DNA of 25,080 nt. It comes from Intoshia linei. Taxonomy: Eukaryota > Orthonectida > Rhopaluridae. How positions within the stretch are numbered: position 1 is the stretch's first letter; each line of letters starts with the position of its first letter. Position numbers and translations under genes: made by a program. Shown here in pieces: positions 11,001-22,200 of the stretch. The DNA lies in contig LWCA01000508.1 in assembly GCA_001642005.1 (NCBI GenBank), positions 1 to 25,080 on the forward strand, read 5' to 3'. Below the pieces are notes generated by a model. It saw only the letters and a list, made by a program, of their open reading frames with translations. It did no database searches and was not told where the DNA came from.

Positions 11001-14000
11001 ATATCTAATTTAAAACAAGGTTAATCAAAAACCTTTGATACTCAAATGTCTCTCCAGAAACAGAGCTGAAACATTTTCTAAGTCTCTTATCATTATAAGA
11101 GTGTTGGGAAACAACAAAGGACGTAATAAATTTCATTCTTTCGTGAGCATCTTGACAAATTGATGCTTTGTAGAGCATATTTTCATATTCCATTATTTCA
11201 AAATTTCTTTGAAGAAATGTCAAAGGTTCATTAAATATTATAGGTGTAGTAAATTTTGTAATTTCCTATTAAATATAATTATTTTTATTTAGAATTGCAT
11301 TGTTCATGTTTAGTAAGAGTAGTCAAATTTTCCTCTACAAATCGTCAAATCTAATTCGTTTTAAAGCTAATGAACAAACCAATTTATATTTTGTCAGTCT
11401 TTAAAAAGAACTAAATGATTCAAATACTGCCAATATCTTGAACCGAATCCACAACTCGAGGCCACCGAAATTGAAAAATACGCCAAAAGTTTTTTTGTAG
11501 TGTCATATTACCTTAGTCACCTATCAAAGGCTTTTGACTTAATGACTTATACTTAATGACCAAAAAAATAAATGACATTAAAAATCTAACTTAAAAATCC
11601 TACTATTCACTATTATTATTTTTTTAAACGAGTGGTTCCCAAATTGGTTTCAAGTGGAACCGTCATATCACATTACATCACAGTACTTTTTACTTTAAAT
11701 TCAATTATTCCATCTTAATTTATTAGACAGAATGTGTGAATAATATTAAATATAAAGTAAAAACATTCCAATATTAAAAATTGTCATAAATAACATAAAT
11801 TCCAGAAAAAATAAAATTGTAAAAACCTATTTTGGTAGTTTCAATTATTTTCAATGTGATAATATACATTCAGTACCAATTTAATAAAATAATTTTAAGG
11901 ACACTTATCACCTCAAAAAAATTTGGCAAGCATTAATTCAATATACATTTAATCTTACTTAATTAATGTATATTTAATCCAGCAATAACATTAAAAATTT
12001 TCTAAAATTATTCAATTTAGTTTTCAATTTGTTGACATTGGAAGCAGAATTTTGGATTTGGCAATAATCATCATAATATATGTAACTTATTATTATTAAA
12101 AAGCGAATTTTTTTTTTTATTTTTTATTTATTATTATTAGTAAACGGTTTATTATTAATTTTTTGGCTTAATTTTATGTTTATCATCTATTCATTTATGT
12201 ACATGGGGGTCGGAAACCTGTACCCATTGACTATACTTGACATTTTAATAATTTTCGTGATTCGTTAGCAAAATTTGCAATTATTAGTATTAACATTTGC
12301 CACATTTACCGGTTATAAATTTATACTGCTCTGTATATTGTTTTGATATCTTCTATCTTATTCTAATAGAAGAATTCTATTTCAAATTAGATTTTATCCT
12401 TAAGAGTTGGTAAAATAGGAATTTTTTAGGGGTTGGTAATAAATTATTAAATATATATATTAAATAAATATTGGTTGTAAATGTACTTAAACATACCAAT
12501 TATGTATCAATAATTAACGGAATCAGCATTTTATAAACATATTTCAGGTGAATTTTATTAATATTTTTTAAGGATTGTAATAAATATAAAAATGATAATA
12601 ACAAAGTTTTATTACTTTTACTAATTCGTTGTTGTAGTTTTAATTTAAATTTTAAACAAAATGTTTTAAAACTGAGAATCTGAATTTGAGATTGAAAAAT
12701 TGCGAAGGAATGAACTATATTGATTTTCACCCATATTTCTTTATTGGAAATGTGTAGACCAGTGTTTCCCACCAATGGGGTCTGACGAAATTTTTGATGG
12801 GTTCAACGACTTTTTGGTTAGTCCTGGGAAATATTACGAATGTGTAGGATTATGAAACTTAAATTAATTTATTGTTAATTTTATACAATATTCTCCGGTT
12901 TATAAGTAGTTATGTGATATTTGAACCAATTAATTGTATTATTAAATTATTAGAATGACAAAAAACAAATATATCTTTAATGATCGTGGGCTATTGAATT
13001 CAAATTTAACTAAATTGATGAGTATATGAAAATGCCAAATTTGCAAATTTCCAAAATTATCCGACGTTAACTACTTTTGCTAGGATTGCTTTGTTGCCAT
13101 TTCCATTCTCTTATTTAGCAGAATGCGGGTTTAGTGCAGTTTTAGACTTACTAACAAAAAAATAAATAGACTACAAATTTTAAAAGGGGGAGATCTACGA
13201 TTAAAGCTTACAACATTAGTACCTAATATTAATAAACTCTGTCAGAATCGTCAGGCTCAATCGTCTCATTAATTCTAAAAAATAAATACATTAGTATTGT
13301 TTTTATCATTATTTTATTATAATTCGCTCGAATTTTTTTTTCAGTGAGGCCTGGGATTTTTTTAAGAGTAAAAGTGGGGCCTAGCATAAAAAAAGTTGGG
13401 AAACACTGGTGTAGACGTTCAATGCACATTTTTTTTGAAATTGTAGTATCAATATTTACATTTTCAATTTTTATTTTAATCCAAATATTTTAAAAATAAT
13501 GGTTCATAATATATTAAAAATTATTTTTCACCGGGAATGCGTAGATTTCTGGAGTTGAACTTTTGCATTTATATCAACTGGAATAAGCTCTCTCAGAATA
13601 ATATTTTTTTTAATTTTCAGGCCTTTAATTATTTTTGATTTTTGGTTTTAATAAAATATTTCGGAAAAAAAAATATATGAATACTAAAATGCTTTTTTGG
13701 TCGTGAAAGCGTCACTTCTCAGATTGAAATTTTTTGTGTGTGTTAACAGGATACAACTGTAAATTTTTTTATATTATAGGGCTGTTTTTATAAAAAAAGG
13801 TTAATTTGGGGTTTTGTCCCTGAAGATATATTTTTTTAAATTTATGATAATATTTATGATTTAATTAGTTTTTTATATTTTTTCGTTTATTTTTATATTT
13901 TATTGTGGTGCATGATTAGTATGCTTGTTAAATGTTTCAAAATAATGTGAAAATAAGTATTTTTACGATCCGAGGGTCCGTAGATTTTAGAGTCAAGGAT

Positions 14001-14237
14001 ACGCCAGTGTGTTGGTTAATAATAATTTATTATATGATGAAGCAACTTTGAAATCAAAAATTACACTATTTTGAAACAGGCTTTTTATGAATTTCCATAT
14101 GCTCATTTCGTAATATGGAGGCATTTCAGTGTCTAATTTATTTCTAAATATTGAAAATTTTAAAATTTTAAATTATTTCTATAATAATGTCACCTATCCG
14201 TAGGACGAGAATTGTAAGCTTCATGTAAATTTTCCAT
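8003..14237 (-). CDS. Oxysterol-binding protein-related protein (ORD only, shortened)
   Basis: A lipid-transfer protein of the OSBP/ORP family, which moves sterols and phosphatidylinositol-4-phosphate between membranes. Minus-strand coding exons: 14194-14237, 14065-14143, 11033-11265, 9171-9344, 9007-9085, 8553-8600, 8423-8491, 8158-8281 and 8003-8058; phases match throughout, about 301 aa. Recognisable blocks: MSIWKFIKSLFQN (family SIWSILKK), FNEPLTFLQRNFEIMEYENM, YKASICQDAHERMKF, SGETFEYQSKDGWIGLAEQI, SHNPSKS, FNEKYKI...LLYGKKWIDI, and NELLKILPPTDSRLRKDVRY. The family signature EQVSHHPP is EQISHNPS here, losing one of the two histidines that hold the PI4P phosphate, and KPFNPLLGE is degraded to KCFSSVSGE. 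The three exons 8553-8600, 8423-8491 and 8003-8058 rest mainly on phase and position. There is no PH domain or ankyrin repeat. It is either a strongly diverged short ORP or a decaying gene. Confidence 0.82.
8640..8910. repeat. Degenerate tandem repeat in an ORP intron
   Basis: Three to four imperfect units contain variants of tcaaagtttggtttaaaaaa followed by aatttctaaaac or similar, and acacctctgttgaagtttgg. It occupies the intron between exons 9007-9085 and 8553-8600. It differs from the two other repeat families in this window. Confidence 0.55.
10300..10350. mobile_element. hAT-type terminus remnant
   Basis: The sequence gcaaaaggttgccgacccct ends in a G at 10350. Read on the other strand it starts CAGGGGTCGGCAACC, a typical hAT terminal inverted repeat. 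A related but damaged end is seen at about 12204 (gggggtcggaaacctgtacc). No matching left end or 8-bp duplication was found. It lies in ORP intron 3 (9345-11032), whose remaining sequence shows nothing else that I recognise apart from the fragment at 10744. Confidence 0.45.
10744..10900. mobile_element. hAT-like fragment
   Basis: It starts cagtggagttctgcaacatg then gtggcacccac, a hAT-like end. Further in, gagctagctgctttttgtat and cagtcaaggtagtattgta resemble 24650-24710, and the first part resembles 15945-16000 (gctccgaaatgcagatccac). Three diverged copies of one family are thus present in the window. Lies in ORP intron 3. Confidence 0.45.
11560..11780. mobile_element. hAT-like fragment, inverted copy of 24360-24620
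   Basis: The block gagtggttcccaaattggtt, then aagtggaaccgtcatatcac, then attagacagaatgtg, is found reverse-complemented at 24410-24560, together with the shared aaaatctaacttaaaaat and tattcactattat blocks before it. The opening resembles the CAGTGGTTCCCAAA end common among hAT elements, with the first base changed. Lies in ORP intron 2. Confidence 0.5.
12395..12440. repeat. Short remnant of the ~30-nt minisatellite
   Basis: About one and a half units (ttatccttaagagttggtaa, then aggggttggtaataaa) in the orientation of the 7310-7625 block. Lies in ORP intron 2. Confidence 0.5.
12690..12759. repeat. Left part of a satellite copy split by a hAT insertion
   Basis: The sequence gattttcacccatatttctt with ttggaaatgtgtagac matches the reverse complement of 5677-5735. 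The match continues after the inserted element at 13409, so these two parts were once contiguous. Confidence 0.8.
12760..13408. mobile_element. Complete, non-autonomous hAT element with 8-bp target duplication
   Basis: The 649-bp element starts CAGTGTTTCCCACC and ends GTTGGGAAACACTG, an inverted repeat of 12-13 bp. It is bordered by identical GTGTAGAC at 12752-12759 and 13409-13416, the 8-bp duplication expected of hAT transposition. The unoccupied site is seen in the related repeat at 5685-5692 (one mismatch, opposite strand). Inside is only the decayed C-terminal end of a transposase. Lies in intron 2 of the ORP gene. Confidence 0.93.
13079..13246 (+). pseudogene. hAT transposase C-terminal dimerisation region, broken
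   Basis: The frame reads PFPFSYLAECGFSAVLDLLT, the family's YLCEAGFSA motif. After a frame change in an A-run (about 13157-13165) it continues NRLQILKGGDLRLKLTTLVP with PNINKLC, matching the usual RNRLDVEPDLRL ... PDIEKLC. It has at least one frameshift and lacks the catalytic and zinc-finger parts. It lies inside the element 12760-13408 and cannot encode a working enzyme. Confidence 0.8.
13409..13860. repeat. Dispersed satellite copy, inverted relative to 5090-5740
   Basis: Blocks tatatcaactggaataagct at about 13568, tgtgttaacaggatacaact at about 13738 and gttttgtccctgaagatata at about 13811 are the reverse complement of blocks at 5090-5620. The tail also matches units of the 6715-7195 array. 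Together with 12690-12759 it forms one copy interrupted by the hAT element. Confidence 0.8.
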
Positions 14238-14848
14238 TTTAAATTGAAAAATGTTACTACTAAAATAAACACATTTATTAAAGTGCTAAAAATGTATATT
14301 AATTTTAACTTGTATTAAACAACTCGTATCCATACATACAAATAAATGTGTAATCTTGTTTAGAGGTATCATTATGATACCACTCTAGTCTTTCGCATTT
14401 GATGATTCTTCCACCAATTTTGATGAAAACGTTTACATCCTTTATATTTTATTTACAAATAAATGTTACATAAATACTTTTATTAAAATTTATATTTATA
14501 TTTCCTTTTAAATTTTTTCTTTTAAATTCATTACGAATTAGTTCAGATATTAGAGAAGGAAAGACTTATATTTTACATTAAATTTTGCATATGCAAACAA
14601 GATTAATATATTGTAAAAGTTATATTTGGAATTTTTTGGAAACTTTTGGATTTCATAGGGGTCCAGTGTAGGTTTATTGTATTTAGGAAATATGAATATA
14701 ATCATTGTATTTATTTTAAAAACAAATGCCTATTCAAGTTGCGCACCCTATTTTTATATTCTCATTCAAAAATGTTGTAACAATAATTATACATAATAGT
14801 AATTTATTACATAATATATGCAATGTATTTACATATAGTATGCATTGT
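14238..14848. other. Intergenic DNA upstream of the ORP gene
   Basis: About 600 bp between the ORP start codon and the hAT target duplication; it should contain the ORP promoter. The only structure noted is a short palindrome, ggtatcattatgatacc at 14365-14381, with 8-bp arms. No exon or RNA gene was recognised. Confidence 0.45.
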
Positions 14849-14856
14849 ATATAATT

Positions 14857-15918
14857 CAGTGATTCTTCAACTGGGCAATAGCGCCCCCCTTGGGGCGTTT
14901 TTATAATCGAATCGGGCAAAAATATTTTTATCGCATCAGTTGGGATTACAATATAACATCAAATTATAACCGTTCAATGAGCCTAGCTAGCACAGTGGTT
15001 ATAGTCAATTGATTATTTTGTAGAAAGAGTTTGTATTCATCTTTGGAATCTTTTTATTTAGGCGAACTCGTTAGAATTAAACATTACATGCAATTTTAAT
15101 TAACAAGCTAATTAGTATTTATAATACACAAAACACAGAAATACCAGAGTATGCAATAAATCCATTCAATGTTGATGTTAATTCAATTCCATCAAATTTA
15201 GTAGAAGAATTGATTGACTTACAAAATGACATTGAGGCACAATTCATTTTTAAACAAAAGGGTTACTCTACCTTATTTTTTTAAAAAAAGAATGCATATC
15301 CAAATCTCTGGAATAAAGTAAAATTGTTACTATTGACCTTTCTATCTACTTACCTTGTTGAGAAAGGTTTTAGCGTAGTAACTGATCTTCAATCAAAAAA
15401 GAGAAACAAACTAAATTTATCAAAACGGGGTGACTTAAAATTATGCTTAACAAATATCGCTCCTGATATTGAAAAATTATCAAATAGTCATCAATATCAG
15501 AGTAGCCATTAATAATACATTTTATTTTTTCTTTGTAATGCTTAAACATTTATAATGTCATGATTCCATTTAATATTTTTAAATTTGTTACATTTATTCA
15601 TTATAATATATATTTTTTTTTTTTACGTACTCAGTTTTTATCGTATTTTTTGTATATATTATTTTCATGATCCATCAAATTAAAAAAATAATCTCAAATT
15701 TTATTTGCATATTTCTTAAAATATCAAAAAGACAATTATTAATTTCTTTTTTTTATTGTATTCCGTTTCAATTCTACTGTCAAAAAAAATTGCTGCATAA
15801 CATGAACTGCACATTTATAAACTTTGTAAATTAAAAAAATATTGATTGTCTTTATGGGGCGATAATTTCATTTTTGTTGAAAAATGGGCGATTCTCCAAA
15901 AAAGGTTAAGAACCACTG
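14857..15918 (+). mobile_element. hAT element with matched ends and 8-bp target duplication
   Basis: The 1062-bp element begins CAGTGATTCTTCAACTGGGC and ends GGTTAAGAACCACTG. It is flanked on both sides by ATATAATT (14849-14856 and 15919-15926). It contains the 3' end of a transposase gene in the plus orientation and lacks the rest, so it is an internally deleted copy that needed an enzyme supplied elsewhere. It lies between the ORP and M13 genes and appears to have landed in intergenic DNA. Confidence 0.92.
15153..15512 (+). pseudogene. hAT transposase C-terminal fragment (ZBED5/ZMYM-type)
   Basis: One frame runs from NPFNVDVNSIPSNLVEELID through AYPNLWNKVKLLLLTFLSTY and LVEKGFSVVTDLQSKKRNKL to CLTNIAPDIEKL, ending with a natural stop at 15510-15512. 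This is the C-terminal dimerisation region of the hAT group found in ZBED5-like proteins (NPF, EELIDLQ, YLxExGFS, KxRN, PDIEKL). One in-frame TAA at 15282-15284, in a T-then-A run, interrupts it. The BED finger and the catalytic acidic residues are missing. The reading frame is otherwise well kept, so the element is not very old. Confidence 0.85.
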
Positions 15919-15944
15919 ATATAATTCAAAGTAAATAAATTAAT

Positions 15945-16240
15945 ACAGAGCTCCGAAATGCAGATCCACGGACCCACTACCGACCCAAAACAAAAATTTA
16001 ATATTGATTTAACATTAATGTAAAATAAAATTAACAATGTAAATAAATAAATATTGAATGACATAGAATTTAGAAACAGAAATTAAATAAAATTTGATAT
16101 ATTCTTGCTTTAAAGGAGTGTTTCTTGAAAAAATTTAAAATGACTAAATGAAAATCAGTTAGAATATTATTATTATAATAATAATTATTTAACCTATCAT
16201 ATATGGGGCGTAGTAATACTTAAAAATTAATATATAAATT
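15945..16240. other. Transposon debris between hAT element and M13 gene end
   Basis: The start (cagagctccgaaatgcagat, then gacccactaccgaccc) resembles the hAT-like fragment at 10744. The remainder is A+T-rich with no recognised feature until the poly(A) signal of the M13 gene. Confidence 0.35.
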
Positions 16241-16245
16241 TTATT
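16240..16245 (-). promoter_or_regulatory. Poly(A) signal of the M13 peptidase gene
   Basis: On the minus strand AATAAA begins 14 nt after the stop codon (16260-16262). It supports the position of the last exon. Confidence 0.5.
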
Positions 16246-16259
16246 ATATATGAATTGAA

Positions 16260-19200
16260 TTATAATTTGCATTTATTATTTTTATTCATTTTTGAATTTT
16301 TTTCGCATCCAAAAGCTGTACTAAATTCATCAAGATTTGAAACAACTCCATTAACTCTAAATTCATTATGTATAAAATAATAGTAATATTAAATTTGTTT
16401 CAATTTTTGGTTGGTAAAAATGGTATTTAATTACAAATAACCTGTAAAAACTTCCAAAAATCTTAAAAATATTGTTAAAAACTAAAATTTGTCAAAATTT
16501 GTAAAGGTATTAATAATGTAAATTTGATTACGTAAAGTGTCCATTAGGCAGTGGTTTCAACCTTTTTTAGAATTCCCCAAACCCTTTTAAATTTATTTAA
16601 ATCGCCCCTTTCTAATAATGAATTATAATTCAATATAAAAAAACATAATTTTAGATCTAATTATAAAAATTTCATGTTAAGTTTTTGTCACTTTTTTTTC
16701 AAAAATTTATCCTTAGAACCAACAATTCTCTTAAAAAATGAAATACAGGATAATTCATATTTAACGGAATTTTTCGTTAATGGAAAGACATTCCTGATTA
16801 ACGGACTGTGAATTCTTCTGAAATACAAACATTTGGTTAAATTTTAACATAAAATGACTAGAATCATAATTATACAGGGAATTTTTGTTTGCAGCAAACT
16901 CCATTTTAACAGAATTTTGAATTATATATTTTTAAACGAATTTGTATGAATCAAAAATTCCGTTAATAAAATTTTTATCTCTAAAGCTCTAGAATCTATT
17001 TCTAATGACTTTCATAAATATAAACTATTTTTTTTACTAATTGCGGTCAATTTATTACGTTTTTTTTTTCAAATTTTTAATAGATATTAAATTAGATGAC
17101 GTAAATTAGAAATAATTATTATCATTGCGGAAATATCATTTTTAACTTTGTTTTATTTCTGTAAATAATAAATTCCGTTAACAAAGGTGTTATTATGAAG
17201 GAAATTTCATATTAACTTTTATTTAATTTATTTAAATAATTTAAATAAATAAGGAATTAAAAATTTGGAAATTCCGTTAAAAAGGACTTATACTGTACTA
17301 AAGCTTTTTCGATTAAAAATAAAAACTTTAGATTTTATATTTTTTTTTGATTAATAATAATAATAATGGTTGATTATTAATTATATCAAATGAAATAACC
17401 TGCAAATATATGTTAAGTGGAATGAAAATCAAAATATTTTTATATTTTAATTGTTTTAATTCAATGTTTTCCAGTTCAAATAGTATACGGTCCCCCATTT
17501 CAAAATATTTATTTTTTTAACCCAAGGGAAACCTGAAATATAAAAAATTTAGAAAAAATGAAAAAAAAGGATTTAGAATTAGGATGAGCAATGATTGGAT
17601 TCATAAAAATAATGAGATTATTAAGAGATCATGGAGACCAAGAAAAATTTTAGACACCCCTGATTTATGGGTTTTGTGCATTTCCAGATTAGAGATGCTA
17701 AAATGACTGGCTAGCTCTCTTTTTGTATAATTAATAATTATAAAATGTTATACTGAATTTTAATTTTTATATTTTTGTTTACATGTAAATAAAATTAATT
17801 TTGATATCAAAGTACCAAAATATTTCTATAAAACCACCAAAATCACGTACTTATATTGCGATATATTTGACGAGTATTTTTAAATTATAATTCATAGCAT
17901 ATACAAAAATTTCTTAGAGTTTGTATTTTAATTACCTAATAAAAGCCGGAGAATGAGGATCATATGAAAGAACTACTTTTTTAAATTCATCAGTATATTT
18001 GTTGCACCAATTCTAGTTTTGATTATTATTAAATTGATATAAAAATACACAAATTATATGTAAAAGTACTAGTTCATAAATTTCTAAATTAGGAGTTTGA
18101 GCCAGATAAAAATTAAAATATGCATGAAACCTTAATATCTTTAATATTTACATTGTACAATGTACATAAAATAAATAAAAACCTGTGCATATGCAATAAA
18201 AAATAATTGATCGTGTGTAAAATTTTCAAAATTGATAATCATTGGATAATTTTTATAAGATAATAATTTTTTCATCGCGTGGAAAGCATATAAAACACCC
18301 CTAATATCTGCAATATTTTCTGCAGCAGTTTTGCTTCCATTTATTTGTATTCCCAAGTAATTATATTTCCCAAAATCATTAATTATACAATTATAGTCAT
18401 GTTTGAATTTTGACGAAATACTATTTTCTTTATTCACTAATCTACCATTTTTGTCATATAATCCACCTATACGTATATTTTAATATGAATAATAGCTAAA
18501 TGAATGTTTTATTTTTAGGGAATAATTTTTGTTTTAATTATTAATTTGCTGTAATTAACACTTAGTTCGATTAAATTTATTATAATATTGATAAAAAAAT
18601 AAAATTTCAAACAAAATCGAAAAAACTTTAAAACTTTAGAACCCATTTTTTACCGGCGTTATTACAAACCATTTACATGCACCATGTTTTGCATATTCCT
18701 ATTTCAGTGATTCGTGATTATAAAAATTAAAATAGTCAGAAAATATTTACCTATTGGTCCAATACTATGGGACAATTCATGTCCAACTATACTTCCGATT
18801 CCTGCATAGTTTATGCTAATTCTAAAAATAGATGATTCAAGGTTTTAAAACGTCAAAATGAAACAATACACTGGAAAGTTTTCAAAATAGATTGGTGGTT
18901 GTAATATTGAAGAGGTAATAAATATTTTATTCAACATTTGAGCATATAGTGCATTAGCAGTTAAACTATTCACAATCCATCTAAATTTAACATACACTAA
19001 TACTAACGTACACTTCTACTAACTTCAACTAACATGTACTAATACTAAATTTAGTATCGATTGAAAGATAATAATCTAAAATTTACAAATTATAATACAC
19101 GTGGTGTATTTCAAAAACCTAATCGGTTAGTAAGATAAATGTGTATATAAATGGACAAACGCGTCCGTTTGGAGTTTCATGAATTTGTATTGATTGTAAA

Positions 19201-22200
19201 TAAATTGTACCATCATCATTTCCACAATATTTTACAAAATTTGAAATTTCAAACGGACGGAAACATGTATAAAATTACGAATTAGTATTGGCAACACTAT
19301 TTAACTTTTTAGCGTTTTTCATTGAATTGAATTCTATTAATTTAATATACAAATTAATAAAAGTTTCATTTTTGACAAAATCCAAATCTTTGTGGTATTC
19401 ATCCAAATTATACGCATCGCTAATAATTTTAGATTTATACAATAATAATTTTATAGAGTTTATTTTTTCTATAATTATAATTTTTTCATCTTTTTTTAAA
19501 AACGTTTTCGCTTGTATATTTTGCATCATTTGATTTTTTATATTTTCATAAATTAATTTTGTTTCATAGATAATTTTTTCAGCATTACTAAATTTATAAA
19601 AATGAAAATTTTTACAGATAAGTTTACTATTGCTAAAATAATGATTTAATTGATAAATAACGAATGTGGTTTCTGTGACCAGGAAAAACCCTGGGCCACG
19701 AAAAAATATAAAATAATAAATTATTGGTGATTTTATTGATTTGGTGTAAGAGGATTTTACGATACGTGTTCATAAAAAATAAAAAATTGAAATGGATGAC
19801 AAATAGCATGAAATAGTCTGAGAATTCGTTAAAGAATTGAGTGAACTAAAATAATCACAATTTTTTCATTTTATGGGCTTGATAAAGGTACAGATATTGC
19901 AAGTTAATGGAAGCATTATATCGTATGTTTTGTGGTAAACCAGGGCTGAAAAGTAGTAAAAACTCTTGAACATTTTAACTAGGTTGAAAACCACAGAATT
20001 AATTTACATTAATGTTAATAAAACTGTTAAGGGTTAATAATATTACGCGTCGTTTATAAATAATGCACCAACAGCAAATGGAATTAATTGAGTAGAAATT
20101 TCAATACAATCAAAATTATATTCGTAATATAGCATATTTTCTTTCAATAAATATTTTTGATAATTACTATAAAATATAGCAATTTTATTGAATGATTTCC
20201 ACAAAAAATAATCATTGAGATCTCTAATATAAAAAAAATTTTAGTCATATTTAAAATGTAAATAAAATAGTATTGTGATTAATATTAATATTACACAATT
20301 GAAATATTATTGATCAATTTATTCATTTCTATGAGGTTTATTTTATTGTTGTATTCCAGAACCAAATCTTTTGGTTTATTTGGAAAAATGTAATTTAAAT
20401 ATTTATTAATCTTTATCTAATTTGTATGTAATTATATAATAATTATTAATAATTATAATTATTGTAATTTATCATATTAATTTTATTATCTATATTTTAT
20501 TATAATTATAATAAAACCATATTTATGATATCGAGAAAATTTCATTTAGCCAGAATTTTAATTTTGATGACGGCTATTTAATTCTTAGAGCAGTGGTTCC
20601 CGGTTCAAATAGTGTACGCACCCCATTTCAAAATATTTATTTTTTGGACAAAAGGAAACATTAACCCGTTAGTGCTTGCGCTATTTTTAAAACGTAAAAA
20701 CTCGCATCGACCATCTTATGAACGATTATTATCAATGAAAAATATCACACCAAGTCATAAAAATAAATGTAAAAAAAATATAAAAAATATTGGAAAAATC
20801 TCATGATTCTCATGTATAGTAGGTTCGATTCTGCTTATATTAATGAAAAAATAGTTTAATACTAATGCCCTCAAATTTCCCTAGTATGTGCAATGTACAT
20901 TGTACATTTTCGGTTCGATGGTAGTTAATCACTACTGATCATATTCCAAATCGATAGGATTTATATATTGCATATTCGATAAACCTTAACGTCACTATTT
21001 CAATTAAATATCTATACCAGGGGTGCACAACCTTTCTATCAATTCAGCCACAATGCTACTTTTCTTATTGATACTACGGCCACACAAAATTTAATTCGAC
21101 ATTGAGAAAGTTTACTCTAGACCTAAATTTTAGGTCTAATAAAATAGTTTTCTTTAAATTTTAATATCAGCATGTTTTAATTAATAATTTTCAATTAAAA
21201 TTCATCCTTAATTTACTCATATAAATTAACACCACATTTATCATTTATCTGAATCGGAATAAATAGCAATAGTAGGATTAATGCAGTGCTTCTCATTGGG
21301 GTGAGCAGTTACCCCAAGGGGTAAATACGAAAATTTAGATGATTGTAGGTTAATCTACAATTTTCAACATATTTCATTAAATCATCCAATTTAATATAAT
21401 CTTATGATAAAAAACCAAAATTTTACCAACCCTTAAGTAAGTAATCCCTTTTTACCAATATTTTTTTTAAAAATATATTTTTACCAAAGTTTTAGAATAA
21501 AAACTACCCTATGATTCCAAAAGAAAAAACCAAATTCTACCAATCCTTAAGGAAAAAAATCGCTTTTACCAATATTTTTATGAAAAATCCCATTTTACCA
21601 AATTTTTAGATCAATAATTCTTCTGACTGATTCCATAAGAAAAAACCTGATTTTAAAAAAATTTGAAAAATCTTCTTTTACTAATACATTTTTGAAAAAA
21701 CATTAATCATTAATTTTTCGGTAAATACTTAATACTAATTGGACAATGAAGTAAAATGATATATTGCATTATGATCAGATATATTGCCTACGGCCGCACA
21801 TAAACGCTCTCACGGCCGCACGTTGTGCACCCCTGCTCTATACAATTTATAATTTAATGTAAATATTTTAACCTTGCTAAAATAATTTGAAAATTGAGAA
21901 ATATTGTTTCTAATATATTCTTTGCCGCTTTTAGTCAAATTATTAAATTTTTCAAATTTTAAATCAATTTTAATTATTTTATCTGCAAAATTCAACAATT
22001 TGTCTTTGATTGAATTTTTATACCCAACATTCAACAATGATTCATATATGTAATTTTTTTTATCTTTGACGGATTTATATGTATCCACATTCAATTTGGA
22101 ATTTGTCTAAATTTAATAGTGTATAAATATTTTTCGTACCGATTATCGCCGAGCTGATTTAAGTCTATTTAGATCTGCTTAATATGGTTTATAGTAGGTA

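Noticed and set aside
12500-12775. 91-codon minus-strand open frame
   Set aside because: It starts inside the hAT terminal repeat and runs through satellite sequence; no protein motif.
13229-13429. 66-codon minus-strand open frame
   Set aside because: It spans the right end of the hAT element and its target duplication, antisense to the transposase remnant.
14734-14919. 61-codon minus-strand open frame
   Set aside because: It crosses the left boundary of the hAT element 14857-15918; no motif.
19142-19277. Continuation of M13 exon 7 after a stop (frame with RPFEISNFVKYCGNDDGT)
   Set aside because: M13 homology resumes with WIVNSLTANALY at 18980 in the exact phase left by a donor at 19278, so this interval is intron.
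19288-19533. 81-codon plus-strand open frame
   Set aside because: Antisense to M13 exon 19279-19587.
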